Assembly: GCA_946406115.1 (NCBI GenBank)
Contig: OX291549.1
Span: forward strand, 23,707,901 to 23,771,900
Direction of reading: 5' to 3'
From: Apoda limacodes
Taxonomy: Eukaryota > Arthropoda > Insecta > Lepidoptera > Limacodidae
DNA: 64,000 nt
In this document: positions 35,158 through 46,227 of the stretch, piece after piece
How positions within the stretch are numbered: position 1 is the stretch's first letter
Layout: every line of letters begins with the position of its first letter
The notes under the pieces: generated by a model
The model's database searches: none
What the model was told of the DNA's origin: nothing
What the model saw: only the letters and a program-made list of their open reading frames with translations
Made by a program: the position numbers and the translations under genes

Positions 35158-36444
35158 AATTGGTCGCCTTCAAGGCGGATAAAACATGTAGCTGCATGTT
35201 CTGTCAATAAGTCTGCCTTAGGGCCTTATTTTTTACTTTTTAGTGGATTAAAAGTCGGTTTACGTTATTGCTAAAAACAAAATTATTTTTAAATTTTTAG
35301 TTGCCCTATTAAACAAAGTTCATTTTTCAGTTGGTCCTTAAAGTCAATACTAAAGAAACTTAGAACTTTCTTTCATTTTTCTTCAAAACCATATATTAGT
35401 CAAGCGGACGAATCATAACAAAGAAAGGATAGAAAACTACCTGTGTTCGGTTTTTACCACAAATCTACAAAATCCTAAAAACTTATGATTGAAAATACAT
35501 GGCGAAACTATAGGCGTTTAAATTACTTTTGAACATTTGTCTACCGCTTAAGGACCGACGGACAGATATGACGAAACTGTATAATGGCTAACGTTTGTTA
35601 ACCTAAAATTGATAAATGGAAGAACGGATGGACATGACGAAATCCATTTTTGTCATGTGACTACAGAACCCTTTTATTTGACAAACAGGACTCACAGAGA
35701 CGAAGCTATAGATTAACTACATAACATTCGTAGTTAAAAACTAGTGAGACTAAGTGAATTTTAAGGTTCAAAATCCCTATCGAATTGTGTACAATTCAAA
35801 TTTAAAGCGCGCACCAGATTTGATGCGTTACGATTTTGAATACCTACGCACCCCAACACGCCGCGCCGCTGTGCATCCAGCCTTAGAATGTCGAGTTGAC
35901 AACTAGAGTGCGCGTCATGCACGTATTAAAATGCGAAGCGATAATTCTATCGTATATTGTGTTGTTAATCTCATTCACAGTGGTGCTTACTGCAACTTAA
36001 ATGCCCAGTTGGTTTACAAATGACGGAGTTCTGAGGTAACAAACATTAAAAAAAAACATACAACCGAATTGAGCACCTTCTCTTTTTTTGGAGTGGGTTA
36101 AAATAAGGTTTTCAGACACCCTTAATATTTTTAAACGAGCTATCTAAGGAATTCCACACTATACGAAAAAATATTCGTCGTCTTTTTTTCGTATAGTGTG
36201 GGGTGTACACTAAAAAAGAAGTACCCTTTTTACATGTAGAGTAGATGAAAACGTCATTTATAAAGAAACTACAATAGTCATCAAAAAACTGATCATATTA
36301 AGATATTGTTATTGCCATTAATCATTTTTACGTGTAAAACAATCGTAAAATAGCCTTTCGTTTTAAAGATCCAACAAAAAATATGTGCGAAACGAGGTTT
36401 CTTAGCAAAATAAATGTATCGAGTAACTTAAAAACATTTTAATG
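35158..36444. other. Intergenic, no gene recognised
   Basis: Between repeats, 5' to C22orf39's 3' end. It contains 'acatgtagctgcatgt' (35187-35202), a small palindrome, and a strong hairpin at 36154-36201: 18-base arms 'ccacactatacgaaaaaa' and its exact complement around a 12-base loop. Otherwise AT-rich unassigned DNA. Confidence 0.5.
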
Positions 36445-36915
36445 AAAAAAAAACATCCGGCTTCAAAAAGATGCACTGAAAAGGTAAAAATAATTAAACT
36501 ACTATGATCTATTTCTATCTATTTACCTAACAGTTAATAAATAACACGCTTCACTTGCATGAAACCAACTTCAAACTGTAATTCAGATCAGATTTTTTAG
36601 AAAAAAGTAATTATTCCTACCTGTTTTGTACATCTTTTTGACCGGTTGTTTTTTTTTATAAAAAAGTTTTTATTTTTTACTTTTGAGTGACGAAGTGCTT
36701 TTTTCAAGGGAAAGTTTTTTGGATGACACAGGTATTTTTTTAAATATTGTCTAAAAACTAAACTACATAATCGATTTGGATAAAATTTCTATGGGACCAA
36801 CTCGCAATTATATCCTGTCGAATAAAAAAAAATCACGTAAATCGGTTCATAAACAAAAAAGTTATGGCTGAGCATCCATAAAATATATATATATATCCTC
36901 TTTTTTTAAAGTCTG
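36445..36915. repeat. Interspersed repeat, copy 2 of the 5885-6430 family
   Basis: Same order of blocks as at 5885: 'ccggcttcaaaaagatgcac', 'cctaacagttaataa', 'cacgcttcacttgcatg', 'ttttgagtgacgaagtgc', 'caagggaaag', 'tttggataaaatttct', 'gttatggctgagcatccat'. The inner hairpin stem is partly lost here. Confidence 0.8.
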
Positions 36916-37200
36916 TCAAAAATGTCGAAAATCGTGTTTCGACGTTCGAGCGATTAAAAATTAAGAAAACTGGAACCATTGAAAACGGAGTAGGTACTTG
37001 AGATACTTTAAAACCGATCAAGAATTCCCATTGGAATCCCACCGCAATTACCTACTTGATTCCTTGCGGGCGTAGCACCGTACAAAAGCTACTAAATAAA
37101 AAACAACCAAATTCAAACAACAACAGATAATATAATCAACAAATCTACTCATATGTACACATTACAAACTAACTAAGATTCTACCTAATACCTTATTTTG

Positions 37201-37425
37201 TCACATCACAGAACAAAAATCCTTTTTAGTTTCTTCTAATTTTCCTTCTCTCATTTCCTTTGCTTTCTGTGCTAAATATGTATTTTCATCTCTTTTAGCC
37301 ATCCACTCTGGAAGTGGTTTAGCCCAGTCTTCAGGTGGTGATTTTCTTTTGGTCCATACGTCATTTTTATAATGTGCTATCAATCTTTCTGATCTGCGTG
37401 CTTTTTCACTGTTGATCAAAGCTTC
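37201..37425 (-). CDS. C22orf39-family gene coding exon 3 (residues 80-153 and stop)
   Basis: Acceptor TTACAG|GAAGCT; stop TGA at 37203-37201. It carries the PPEDWAKPLPEWM signature of the family and a lysine/glutamate-rich end. Confidence 0.9.
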   Translation of the reverse strand, partial: EALINSEKARRSERLIAHYKNDVWTKRKSPPEDWAKPLPEWMAKRDENTYLAQKAKEMREGKLEETKKDFCSVM

Positions 37426-40400
37426 CTGTAAGTGCAAAAAAAATATCTAAGTATATAGTTATAAAATTATGTTTAAGCCTCCTGGTACATCTGCAATGCG
37501 GACCTACACAGAGACTTTGAGCTCCCCACGATTCCCCAATATTTCAGAGACCTGGCAGTCAGCTTTTTCGAGCATACACAAAATTACCCGAATCGATTAA
37601 TTGTTCAATCCCCCCCGACCGACCTCGATACGGTCGTAAAACTATCGTTAGGGGGCCTTAGCACGTACTAACGTCCCCAGGTGACGATCTCGCTATCCGG
37701 ATAGCGAGATTAGTCTCAACGAACTCCCCTAATAGGGCCTCCCCCCTAACACGACGACGACGTCCCCGGGTTCGTCGGCGCCAACAAGGATACACAAGAT
37801 ATCAAAGAGTGCCGGGGCGCTTCTCGCCCCTACTCAATCGCAACCGCACCCGCGTAACGGGGACTTCCCTCCTAGCGCTGACTCACCTTCGGGTTCGAGA
37901 CTCACGCCGGTCGAAGGCACGCCCCCGAGAGCGACAACCCAAGCCGAGGCTTCCCCGCGCGAAGCCCTTGAGCGTTGGGCGCTATAAGGGATCCTTTGGT
38001 GTCACTCAATTGGAGTAATTTTAAGTTTATTGGTATACAAATGCCGCAACAGACTTAATTTTCAATAAAATTACAAAATGCTGGTAATTAGCGAGTAATC
38101 CAGTGCGAAAAATTGTTTTTTTTTTGTATTTTTGGTAAAATCTTAATAAGTTGTACATGAAAAAGTGTATTGAATACCCTATTCTTTATTCAAACACTTT
38201 TATTTGACACCCTAACCAAGTGAATCGGTTCAGTAGTTATTGAGCAATTTTGCTCTACAACATTGGCCCGGCCGCTATCTATGTCGTAATTTCTTGCAGT
38301 GAATCGGTTCAGTAGTTATTGAGCAATTTTGCTCTACAACATTGGCCCGGCCGTCATCTATGTCGTGATTTCTTGCACCGCCACGCACGTAAATGGCTCT
38401 ATCTCCCTTGATTGTTACCCGATCATGGTAGTTTAAAGTTTATTTGTAACCTGATAAATGCCACAACTTACTTCATTTTGAACTAAAATTACAAAATCCT
38501 GGTAATTAGCGAGATGTTCAGTAATTTTTTTTTTTTGGGATATCTCATTTTACTTAAGTTGTACATGTGTGTGTGCAAATGCGTGAAGTAAATTATTAAA
38601 CAATACAAGCGCTTTAATCTGACACCTTATTCAAGTTAATCGGATTAACATACAGCAACACCTGTTAACAACATAGGCCAACCGCCATCTTTGTTACGGC
38701 ATAACTACCCCCTCTACCACCACTTAGACAAGAGTCTACTACCGCACTTTTGGTATTCGAAGAATGTGCCTATCAAGTATATAACAGTAATAGGTATGTC
38801 CGCAATGGGTCCCACGTACATCGTTATTTGAGGACTTTTATTATAATTGGATTATATGGTACTTATCAAACATGACCGAAAATAGAGACTCAACAAAGTT
38901 TCATGACAGTGAAAATAAGATGATCTTTGTCAAACTTGTATTATTGTGTCGTATTTATTTTATTTTGATTGGGTTATGAAAGTGGCTAAAAATATTTGAT
39001 TTCTTTAACCCGTCATGAATAACATTTTCAACCGCGAAGGATTTGAGTTATAATTTTGAGTCCCTGCTTGCATTGCACGTCCTGCACCATTAGTACACCC
39101 CGCGTTGCGAACACATGTTTTGAAAAGGTTATTGCACGATGTTATTGATATTTCACTAAAACAAAATTTAGCAATTTCGATTTTTGGACCCATTTAAGTA
39201 ACTTGTCATCTCAAAGATAGTCAAAATTAGATAAATGTATCAAGATTTTTTAATTTTGTTGATAATGCAGAATATAATAGTGAAACACACAGCACAAGGT
39301 CTCATGCCTCAGTTTTTACCTAAACTTGAGTACATCAATTTTTGGATAGTTCTCTTTTACCAATACTTAAGTGATGATGTTAAACGGAAAAGACAAGGTT
39401 TCAAAGAGCTTTTTAAAATATTCACTTTTTATTGTACTAACCGCAGCTCTTAAATCCTTATCATCCACCCATTTGCAGCAATTGCCATAATCTTTCTTCC
39501 ACTGGTTGCAGTTTAGTGTGTCTCCATATATAAAATATTGATGAAACCTACCTCTAAAACTAGTGCATTCATTGTACTCATCTTTATATAACTCACAGTC
39601 CCGTATCTAAAAATAAATAATAATAATTTCATCGGTTCTGATAGGACATAGAATTTTGGAATTTTCACCATAAGAATTTCAGTACTTTTATGCATAGCTG
39701 GGCACAGGTAATCAAATAGTTAACATCATTAACAGTTGATCCGTAACTAAAAAAGTTAACTTCTTTAAACGTTGCATTTCGGAAGTTTAAACTTAAGTTA
39801 AAGTTAATCATTAATCCATTTAAACATGATAAAATTTCTTTTTTTTTATATGGTTGCGTTAGTGATCTACTTATAAAACTGGAAGTTAACAGAAAAAAAA
39901 AGATGTGTATAATTGGAGTGTGTAAATTAGTCATTTGGTATAATGTGGATATTACCCTTCATAAACATTTGTATGTTAAAGTGCACTAAGTAATGAAACG
40001 ATCAATCAAATTTCTCCACAGTTTTCTCACTCACACTTGCCGACACAATATACAGGGTGCGTTTGTTCTGGGATTAAGAGTTCCCACAAATGATACTTTT
40101 CACACTTTTGATAACGCCAGTTTTACCACTGACATCTACCTGTTCGTTTAGCTTTGAAACATTACTAACAAAATATTTGGTTACAAAACTTGCAAAACAA
40201 ACAGTTGACATACACACACTATGATAAAACACACACACACTACCATAAACAATAAATATGTATAGGCAGTTTGACAGATTAACACAAAAACCCCACCTCC
40301 AGACATGGGTCTAAAGTTTCATTTTTCGGAGGCAAAAGTAACAAAAATATAGTAAACTTACGCATGACAGCTTGTCACAGATGATACTAAAATTTTGATA

Positions 40401-41024
40401 TTTTTGATACCAATGCTATACGAACGGATGACAGGTGACAAAAGTAATTAAAATAATGATTCTGCATTCCAGAATGACTGCTCCCTTAGTTTTGTTTCAC
40501 TTGCTGCACGCGCTGAGCCGCACTTTTTGACCGGCCCGAACGTACTTTGCAGAACGTGTTATGCCGCGGTGCAAGCGGTATCTTTTTCGTAAATAGTAGG
40601 TCCTGGATTAACGATTGACGGACTTGGGGAAATTTAGCGGAAGTTAAAGAGTCGGTTAAAGTTTTTTAAAGTAAACTTAAAAGTTTATTAGTTATTTAAA
40701 ATGTTAACTTTGTTAATTAACGATTAACGGGTTAGTGCCCAGGTATGCATATATGCCAGGTAAATTTTGATGTATAAGAAGCATTTGGCTACACAATAGG
40801 TCATAGGAGTAGCCAGCTTTTGGGCTAAGGTGAAAGACAGAGCTAGAGTTGGGCAAACCTAGGAGGAAATGTGGTCCAGAATAAGATAATAAAATAGGTC
40901 GAGACCCACAATTATTAATATGAGCGAGATTAAACTCAGTATACTTACTTACCAACCATTTATCTTCGGGTTCTTCAGCATTCCTAAGTGGTGTATTGAC
41001 GCTATTAGTATCAGACTGTGACAT
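37201..41024 (-). CDS. C22orf39 / UPF0545 (PANTS) family twin-CX9C protein, complete, 3 coding exons
   Basis: Minus-strand exons 41024-40953, 39606-39442 and 37425-37201 join in phase 0 to 153 aa. The middle exon shows two CX9C pairs, C-ELYKDEYNE-C and C-NQWKKDYGN-C, flanked by FRGRFHQYFIYG. The last exon has NSEKARRSERLIAHYKN, VWTKRKSPPEDWAKPLPEW and a charged tail ending DFCSVM. This order fits the family named after human C22orf39, known as the synaptic regulator PANTS in mammals. A twin CX9C pattern generally suggests an oxidised helical hairpin, but the insect role is not known to me. Intron 1 carries an hAT-like element. The N-terminal Met is the first in frame. The assignment rests on pattern memory, not a search. 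Confidence 0.88.
37470..38020. other. GC-rich island of unknown origin in C22orf39-family intron 2
   Basis: Sharply GC-richer than its surroundings, with a perfect stem 'ctcgctatccggatagcgag' at 37689-37708 and G/C runs. A 69-codon + frame is proline/arginine-rich and unconvincing. It resembles the 5' part of a GC-rich LINE, but I cannot identify it. Confidence 0.45.
38020..38700. repeat. Nested direct duplications (about 414 bp and 79 bp)
   Basis: 'aaatgccgcaacagacttaattttc' near 38039 reappears as 'aaatgccacaacttacttcattttg' near 38456, each followed by 'aaattacaaaat-ctggtaattagcgag'. Inside copy 1, a 79-bp block from 'gaatcggttcagtagttatt' is tandemly doubled at 38222 and 38301, with few differences. 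Confidence 0.82.
38701..39441. other. C22orf39-family intron 2, right part
   Basis: AT-rich, no known element recognised. Short frames at 39005-39193 (-) and 39235-39453 (+) show no homology and are not called. Confidence 0.4.
39442..39606 (-). CDS. C22orf39-family gene coding exon 2 (residues 25-79, both CX9C motifs)
   Basis: Acceptor TTTTTAG|ATACGG and donor GCTGCG|GTTAGT, phase 0 on both sides. It starts IRDCELYKDEYNEC and ends WVDDKDLRAA. A different minus frame over the same DNA (39513-39695) is longer but meaningless. Confidence 0.87.
39697..40743. mobile_element. Non-autonomous hAT-like DNA transposon with 8-bp target duplication
   Basis: The element is flanked by identical 8-bp copies of TATGCATA (39689-39696 and 40744-40751). 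Its ends are inverted: 'gctgggcac' on the left and 'gtgcccagg' on the right. Both ends run into TTAAC/GTTAA-rich subterminal sequence. An 8-bp duplication is the mark of the hAT superfamily. At about 1,047 bp with no transposase frame it needs a helper. It sits in intron 1 of the C22orf39-family gene. Confidence 0.85.
40953..41024 (-). CDS. C22orf39-family gene coding exon 1 (residues 1-24)
   Basis: ATG at 41024-41022 and donor TGGTTG|GTAAGT, phase 0. It encodes a polar, acidic N-terminus ending EEPEDKWL. The open frame continues through the donor, but the family match ends here. Confidence 0.82.
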
Positions 41025-41304
41025 TACGCATTTATTAAGCTTTAAAAAGTAGAACTATTTGAAAAGACTGTCCTTTATCCTCGAATTTTGTTTACAATAG
41101 AGGAAAATAACCTCACATTTTACAAGAAAAAGGTGCGTTTAAAAACGTAGTGATTATATTCTCTTTGGTGCGTTTCTTGAGTGGAAAATGAACATTATGG
41201 GCCTGTTTATGTGAATTGCATTTTTTCGTAAATTTTAGCAATCGAGTCCCACTAACAGATTGTTTTTTTAACATTTAGGCATTGAGGTGGTATGAAACAT
41301 ATAA

Positions 41305-41430
41305 ATAATAATAATATTCTTTATTGCAAAGTAAGTTAATACATACATTAATACCTATAAAATAAAAAAGTACAATAAGGCGGTCTTATCACTAACTAAG
41401 CAATCTCTTCCAGACAACCTTTGGGTAGAA
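41305..41430 (-). mobile_element. LINE family 2, 3' end fragment with trinucleotide tail
   Basis: 'aataataataatattctttattgc' (41308-41331) and 'aaggcggtcttatcactaactaagcaatctcttccagacaacctttgggtag' (41377-41428) match the 3' end of copy B near 29266-29390. Only the 3' tail is present. Confidence 0.75.
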
Positions 41431-42639
41431 AAATATGAAAAATATATAATACTTTAGAAAAAATAAGTATTTAAAAATGTATAGATAGATTCCTATATAA
41501 GAATAAATAAAATTTTATACATTCCTATATAAAGATTCCATCATATCCTGTAGTTTGTTGTAGTGTGTAGTAATAATTTGATAGTATTTATAACATCATT
41601 TTCATCTACTGAGGTCAAAAATATACCGTTTGCATTGTATGTGTTTGTGTCTGTTTTGTCAAAATAGTTAGTTTAAGTGATTCAATCAAATCTATTTTTA
41701 TTATGGAATTTATAAAATAATCATTAAATAGATTTACGACGTCCGCGGGTTTTGTAAAGTTTTTGTTTTTAATTGTTATATTATTTTTTGAACATCACAT
41801 ATGTTTTTTTTTATGTATAACAGAATCATCATTGAAATGATCGTCCAAATGCTTGGTATTCATACGTGATTCATGACACTTGTGTACAATGGCTTCAACT
41901 TGATTCCTATATCTTCTTTTATTGGTTGTGGTTCTTTCTATATATTTTTAAGTGCATTTGAATTTGTTGTATATCGCTTCTTGTAATTACTGTAGTATAC
42001 AGATTCGACATTGTTAATTCACAACCCGTTTATAAATATAACTTGTAAGGTCCTTCTATTACTTCATAATGAGTTTCTTCACAAGTAATTGTTACTTTTT
42101 GTGGTTCTTTGGAATACTACTGCTACAACTGCTTCCTTTTCTTTTAATTCATTAGTGGTACAGGTATGATTACTTTTCAAATGTAATGCTTGGTGAATGC
42201 AACTAGGAACAAATTTTGAATCTTTCCACCAGACGTGCTTAAAGATCATTATTTTATTTCTTCTTCTACATTGATTGTCAATTGGATAGGAGTACCATGA
42301 GTAAAGACTCATCAGGATCAGGATTGTTGGATGTTGGATTTCTAGGATTTGACCTTTAGGATTAGGGAAGGGGATTATATTGTATACGTTACCTCCTATA
42401 ATCCTAATCTCCGCTATCTTAGCTACAAAATTAATTATGTTTTTAATTGTATATACCATTATATGATCTATCTCTACATTATGAGCCTCCTATATAGTAT
42501 CCAATATTTCAATAAGACATATTTTTCTAATTTATCGAAAATTTTCTATTTCTGCTATTTTTCCCAGTTTTTCGAAATATACGCCATTTGGGTTCTTAAG
42601 TTTCATTAATTCATATTTTTCGTTGCCCTGGACCGCGAG
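41431..42639. other. Intergenic, possibly 3' part of the decayed LTR element
   Basis: AT-rich. Frames at 42079-42459 (-) and 42349-42609 (+) have no convincing homology. Because it directly follows the integrase-like end of the LTR remnant it may contain its 3' portion, but nothing specific is visible. Confidence 0.35.
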
Positions 42640-44390
42640 TACCCTGTAACATTAACAGGTCTCAGTTTATTTGCAACTCTTCGTTTTCCGCGATTGGCTA
42701 AATATACTTTAGGGGCTTTTATATCTCTAATATATTTTTTTCGGCGCGTACAGAATACATTTGCTTGTTTATTAGTGGTGGGTAATTTTTCATGAGTTTC
42801 TATCTGTGGTGCTGGTAACTTTGTATTTTTATTATAGTCATCGGTACGTTTTATTTGGTCTTCGCGTTTAATTTTATATATGAGATAGTTAAGTGTTGAT
42901 TAAGATGATCACGGTGTTTTACTAAAAGGGTATTAAGCAATTGTGGATCGTGAAGAAAATTGAATAAGGGTTCAGTTTCAATATGTCCGAATAATATTTC
43001 GTTTGGTGTCAACTTAGTGTCAGATTGAATTGGCATTTTTTTTGGCATTATGAGTTCACATTTATTTAAATTTATCACCGCTCTTATTTTTTTTTATTAA
43101 ATTAACACCTATCATGCCCGCGTATTTAGGATCGAAGTAGTACCGCTTCACCTAACGGGTCTAAACTTAATATAATAGCTGCATTATGACAAGTCTTGTC
43201 ATGAGCTGTCTTTATTGTAAACTGTTTTTTTTAAGTTTTTATTAGTAAATATGAATGATGGCTTAGTTAAACATTTAGTGCTCCCGGTATCTATTAAAAT
43301 TATACCACCCCATTAATTAATCACTATATATGGTAATTGATCCCTATCAAAATAATTTAATTTTATTTCTGGGTGATTTCTGGCCCGATTTCTAGAAAAA
43401 ATTTCATTTTGGTTTTCATTTTCATGTATTATTTCATTTTATATACATTTCTATTCCACGTGCAATATTTGGCTTGTTTTTATTGAATTGCTGCCTGTTG
43501 CTTACGGTGGGGATTGATATATCAGAATCTAAATGATAGTTTCGAGGTTCTTGTTTTTTTTTTATTTTGTTTTGGTGAAAACATCTGTTTCCATTGTTCG
43601 GGTGTTGGACGGGGCAAGTAAGTCCAATGCGTGTTTGATTGATCAAAATTATTTTTCGATTTGGCCAGTTATTATTTGGTTGTGGATTTATAGGATTTGA
43701 TACAAACTTAGTTGCAGGATGGCTAAAAGTTGATTTAAAGGATCTGTTTTAATTAAATCTATCAAATTTATAGTTGTTGTTATGGTATGTTTTCTCCTGT
43801 TTCTTGTTAAAATATTCCGGGTGTACATCTAATTCATGTTTTAACTGGTTATAAGCCTCTAAGTACGTATCATAATTAGCAGATCTAATTTAACCTATCA
43901 GTTGCTTTATCTCATTGTTTACATAATTGGTGATCGATGCAAACATTTTTAAAAAATTGTGTTTGCGTGTGGAGTGTCAGCTTTATTTTTTGCTGCATAT
44001 AATAATTATTTTATTCTGTTTGCAAAATTTAGTGCGTATTCGCTAATAAAACGTCTGATACGCGTGATCTCTGAGATAATCTGTTCTAGCGTTCGGTTAT
44101 CGCCGAATTTAAAGCGTAGAGCAGTCAAAATTTCTTCAATGGTACTATTAGGCACGTGTGCTATTGCCTTAATAGCTTCTTCGCGTAGTTTACTTTTTAG
44201 AGTAATGGAAAAAAGAGCTCTAGCATCGGCGTCGGCCGCCCTCGCTTACTTGGTTTATAAAAAAAGTCTAAAGTGTCCCTATCACCTTCGTATTTAGGGA
44301 GATATTTCTCTATAGTTACGTGATTAAGACCCATTAAAAAAAAATACAAAAGAAAACTTGTGTAAAAAAACTGTGGAAATTGATGCATAC
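42640..44390 (-). mobile_element. Decayed LTR retrotransposon (gag-, protease- and integrase-like remnants)
   Basis: Reading down the minus strand: a gag-like start with IEKYLPKYEGDRDTLDFFYK near 44330; a charged gag tail (43646-43434); LIDTGST near 43290, the aspartic-protease active-site pattern; then integrase-end residues KLTPNEILFGHIE (about 43020) and APKVYLANRGKRRVANKL (about 42690). The region expected to hold RT and RNase H is absent. Multiple stops. Gypsy/errantivirus-like by layout; the exact group is not determinable. No LTRs were delimited. Confidence 0.65.
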
Positions 44391-44569
44391 CAGGCCTTTG
44401 ATTCTAATGGTTATCTGTTGCATGTTTGTAGTGTGTTTAAGCTTGCATTCCAAGTGGTTGACTGGCGTCGGTCCTTAATTATTATTATTTACTTAAGCAC
44501 CCACCTATTACAGATTTATTATTAGAAAATAATGGGTCACGGTTTATGTGTATGAAATTAAATGTTTTT
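44391..44569. other. Unassigned DNA between LTR remnant and repeat
   Basis: No recognisable feature. Confidence 0.4.
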
Positions 44570-45083
44570 TTTTAATATTTATATTTGAATTGATTGAATG
44601 AAAGGTAAATTGCGGCTTACGATTTATGACGTATTTAAAAAAAACTACTTACTGGATCTCGTTCAAACCAATTTTCGGTAGAAGTTTGCATGGCAATGTA
44701 CATTATATATTTTTTTTAGTTTTATCATTCTCCTTTTTTAGAAGTTGCAGGGGACACACACACACACACACATTTTATCACTTTGGAAGTGTCTCTCGCG
44801 CAAACTTACAGTTCAGAAATAAATAATATTAGAAACCTTAATATCATTTTTGTAGACCTATCCATAGATACCCCACACGTATGGGTTTGATAAAAATATT
44901 TTTTGAGTTTCTGTTTTAAGTATGGGGAACCCCCAAAATTTTTTTTTTCTATTTTTGTGTGAAAATCTTAATGCGGTTAACAGAATACATCTACTTACTA
45001 AGTTTCAACAGTATAGCTCTTATAGTTTCGAAAAAAAGTGGCTGTGACATACGGACGGACAGACAGATAGACATAACGAATCT
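44570..45083 (-). repeat. Lepidopteran 'gggttccgt' repeat, reverse copy with (CA)n insert
   Basis: Matches 19250-19660 block by block ('ttgattgaatgaaaggtaaattgcgg', 'ctcgttcaaaccaattttcgg', 'catacggacggacagacag'). A CA microsatellite at 44755-44771 interrupts it. Confidence 0.75.
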
Positions 45084-45374
45084 AACATTTCGATATTTTC
45101 GTTACCAATGCGAACCGATGACTGGTCAAAAAATTATCGAAAGTAATCATTCTTTATCATAAAACAAAAAGTCACTAATAACATTAGAACTTTGACTATA
45201 ATGCAACAAACTTTCCTGACTTTCTGACTTTCGGTGTTTGGTCGCTAGTGTCACTGTCATTGGCATTTCATTTCAATATGGCAACTGTAGGTTTGTTTGA
45301 CATTTGACCACCAGGTCAATAATGTTTGTTGCACTTTATCATTAGAATGACTATGGATAATTATTATTTTTTTT

Positions 45375-46050
45375 GTTGATTCATCATCATATCAGCCCAT
45401 TGACGTTCATTGCTGGACATAGGTCTCACCTAACTTTCTCCACAGCGTGCGACTCTGTACCGCCTCCGAGGGCTCTAAAACCAATTGCTCCCCGCTACCT
45501 TTATATGGTCATCCGTCCATTTAGCGGGGGGCCGTCCCTCGCTGCGCTTTCCGATTCGTGGTCGCCACTCGAGAATCTTCTTCCCCCATCGGCCATCGGT
45601 TCTTCGAGCTTTGTGCCCTGTCCATTGCCACTTCAGCTTTGCGATTCGATGAGCTATGTCGGGGACATTAGTTCTCCTACGGATTACCTCATTCCTGATT
45701 CCATCACGTAGGGAAACTCCGAGCATAGCTCTTTCCATCGCCCGCTGAGCGACCTTGAACTTTCGTATAAGACCCATAGTTAGCGGCCATTCGACATGAT
45801 TTTCGTCTTGTCCATGTTCATCTTGAGGCCCACTCGTTGGGAAGCCCCACTGAGGCTTTCGAGCATTGTGCTAAGGTCCTCCATCGATTCTGCCATGACG
45901 ACAATATCGTCGGCAAACCGAAGGTGGGTAATGACGAGTACATCAACATTGATGCCAAAACCGTCCCAGTCCAGAAGCTTAAAAACATCTTCCAACGCAT
46001 TTGTGAACAGTTTCGGAGATATGACATCACCCTGTCAGACACTTCTCTGC
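45375..46050 (-). mobile_element. RTE-type LINE fragment just upstream of PEX5
   Basis: Minus-strand pieces: THLRFADDIVVMAESMEDL (RT active site FADD) then KMNMDKTKIMSNGR (45995-45780), followed directly by LIRKFKVAQRAMERAML and KWQWTGHKARRTDGRWGKK (45777-45475), with a 3' end near 45380 including 'ccattgacgttcattgctgg'. Sequence between the RT and C-terminal parts is missing. The truncated 5' edge is near 46050, about 180 bases from the PEX5 start codon. Confidence 0.87.
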
Positions 46051-46227
46051 AGTTGATTGAATAAAAAAAAAATAGATAAGGCTGTATACGTTAAGTACTT
46101 TATCCGACACTATCCCCTGGACATATACTATTATCTGTGCATTAAAATTAAAAAAAAATTAGACGAGAGTGTGTTGTGTTTTGGTTTGCTTTCGAAGTTT
46201 ATTTTTGTGATACGGCATATCAAAAAA

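Noticed and set aside
45796..46064. Plus-strand ORFs upstream of PEX5
   Set aside because: They are antisense to the RTE reverse transcriptase (FADD) frame.
46057..46227. N-terminal extension of PEX5 by 57 codons
   Set aside because: The frame opens at TTG, not ATG, overlaps the edge of a transposon fragment and lacks homology; the family start is clearly MSLNKLVGGDC.
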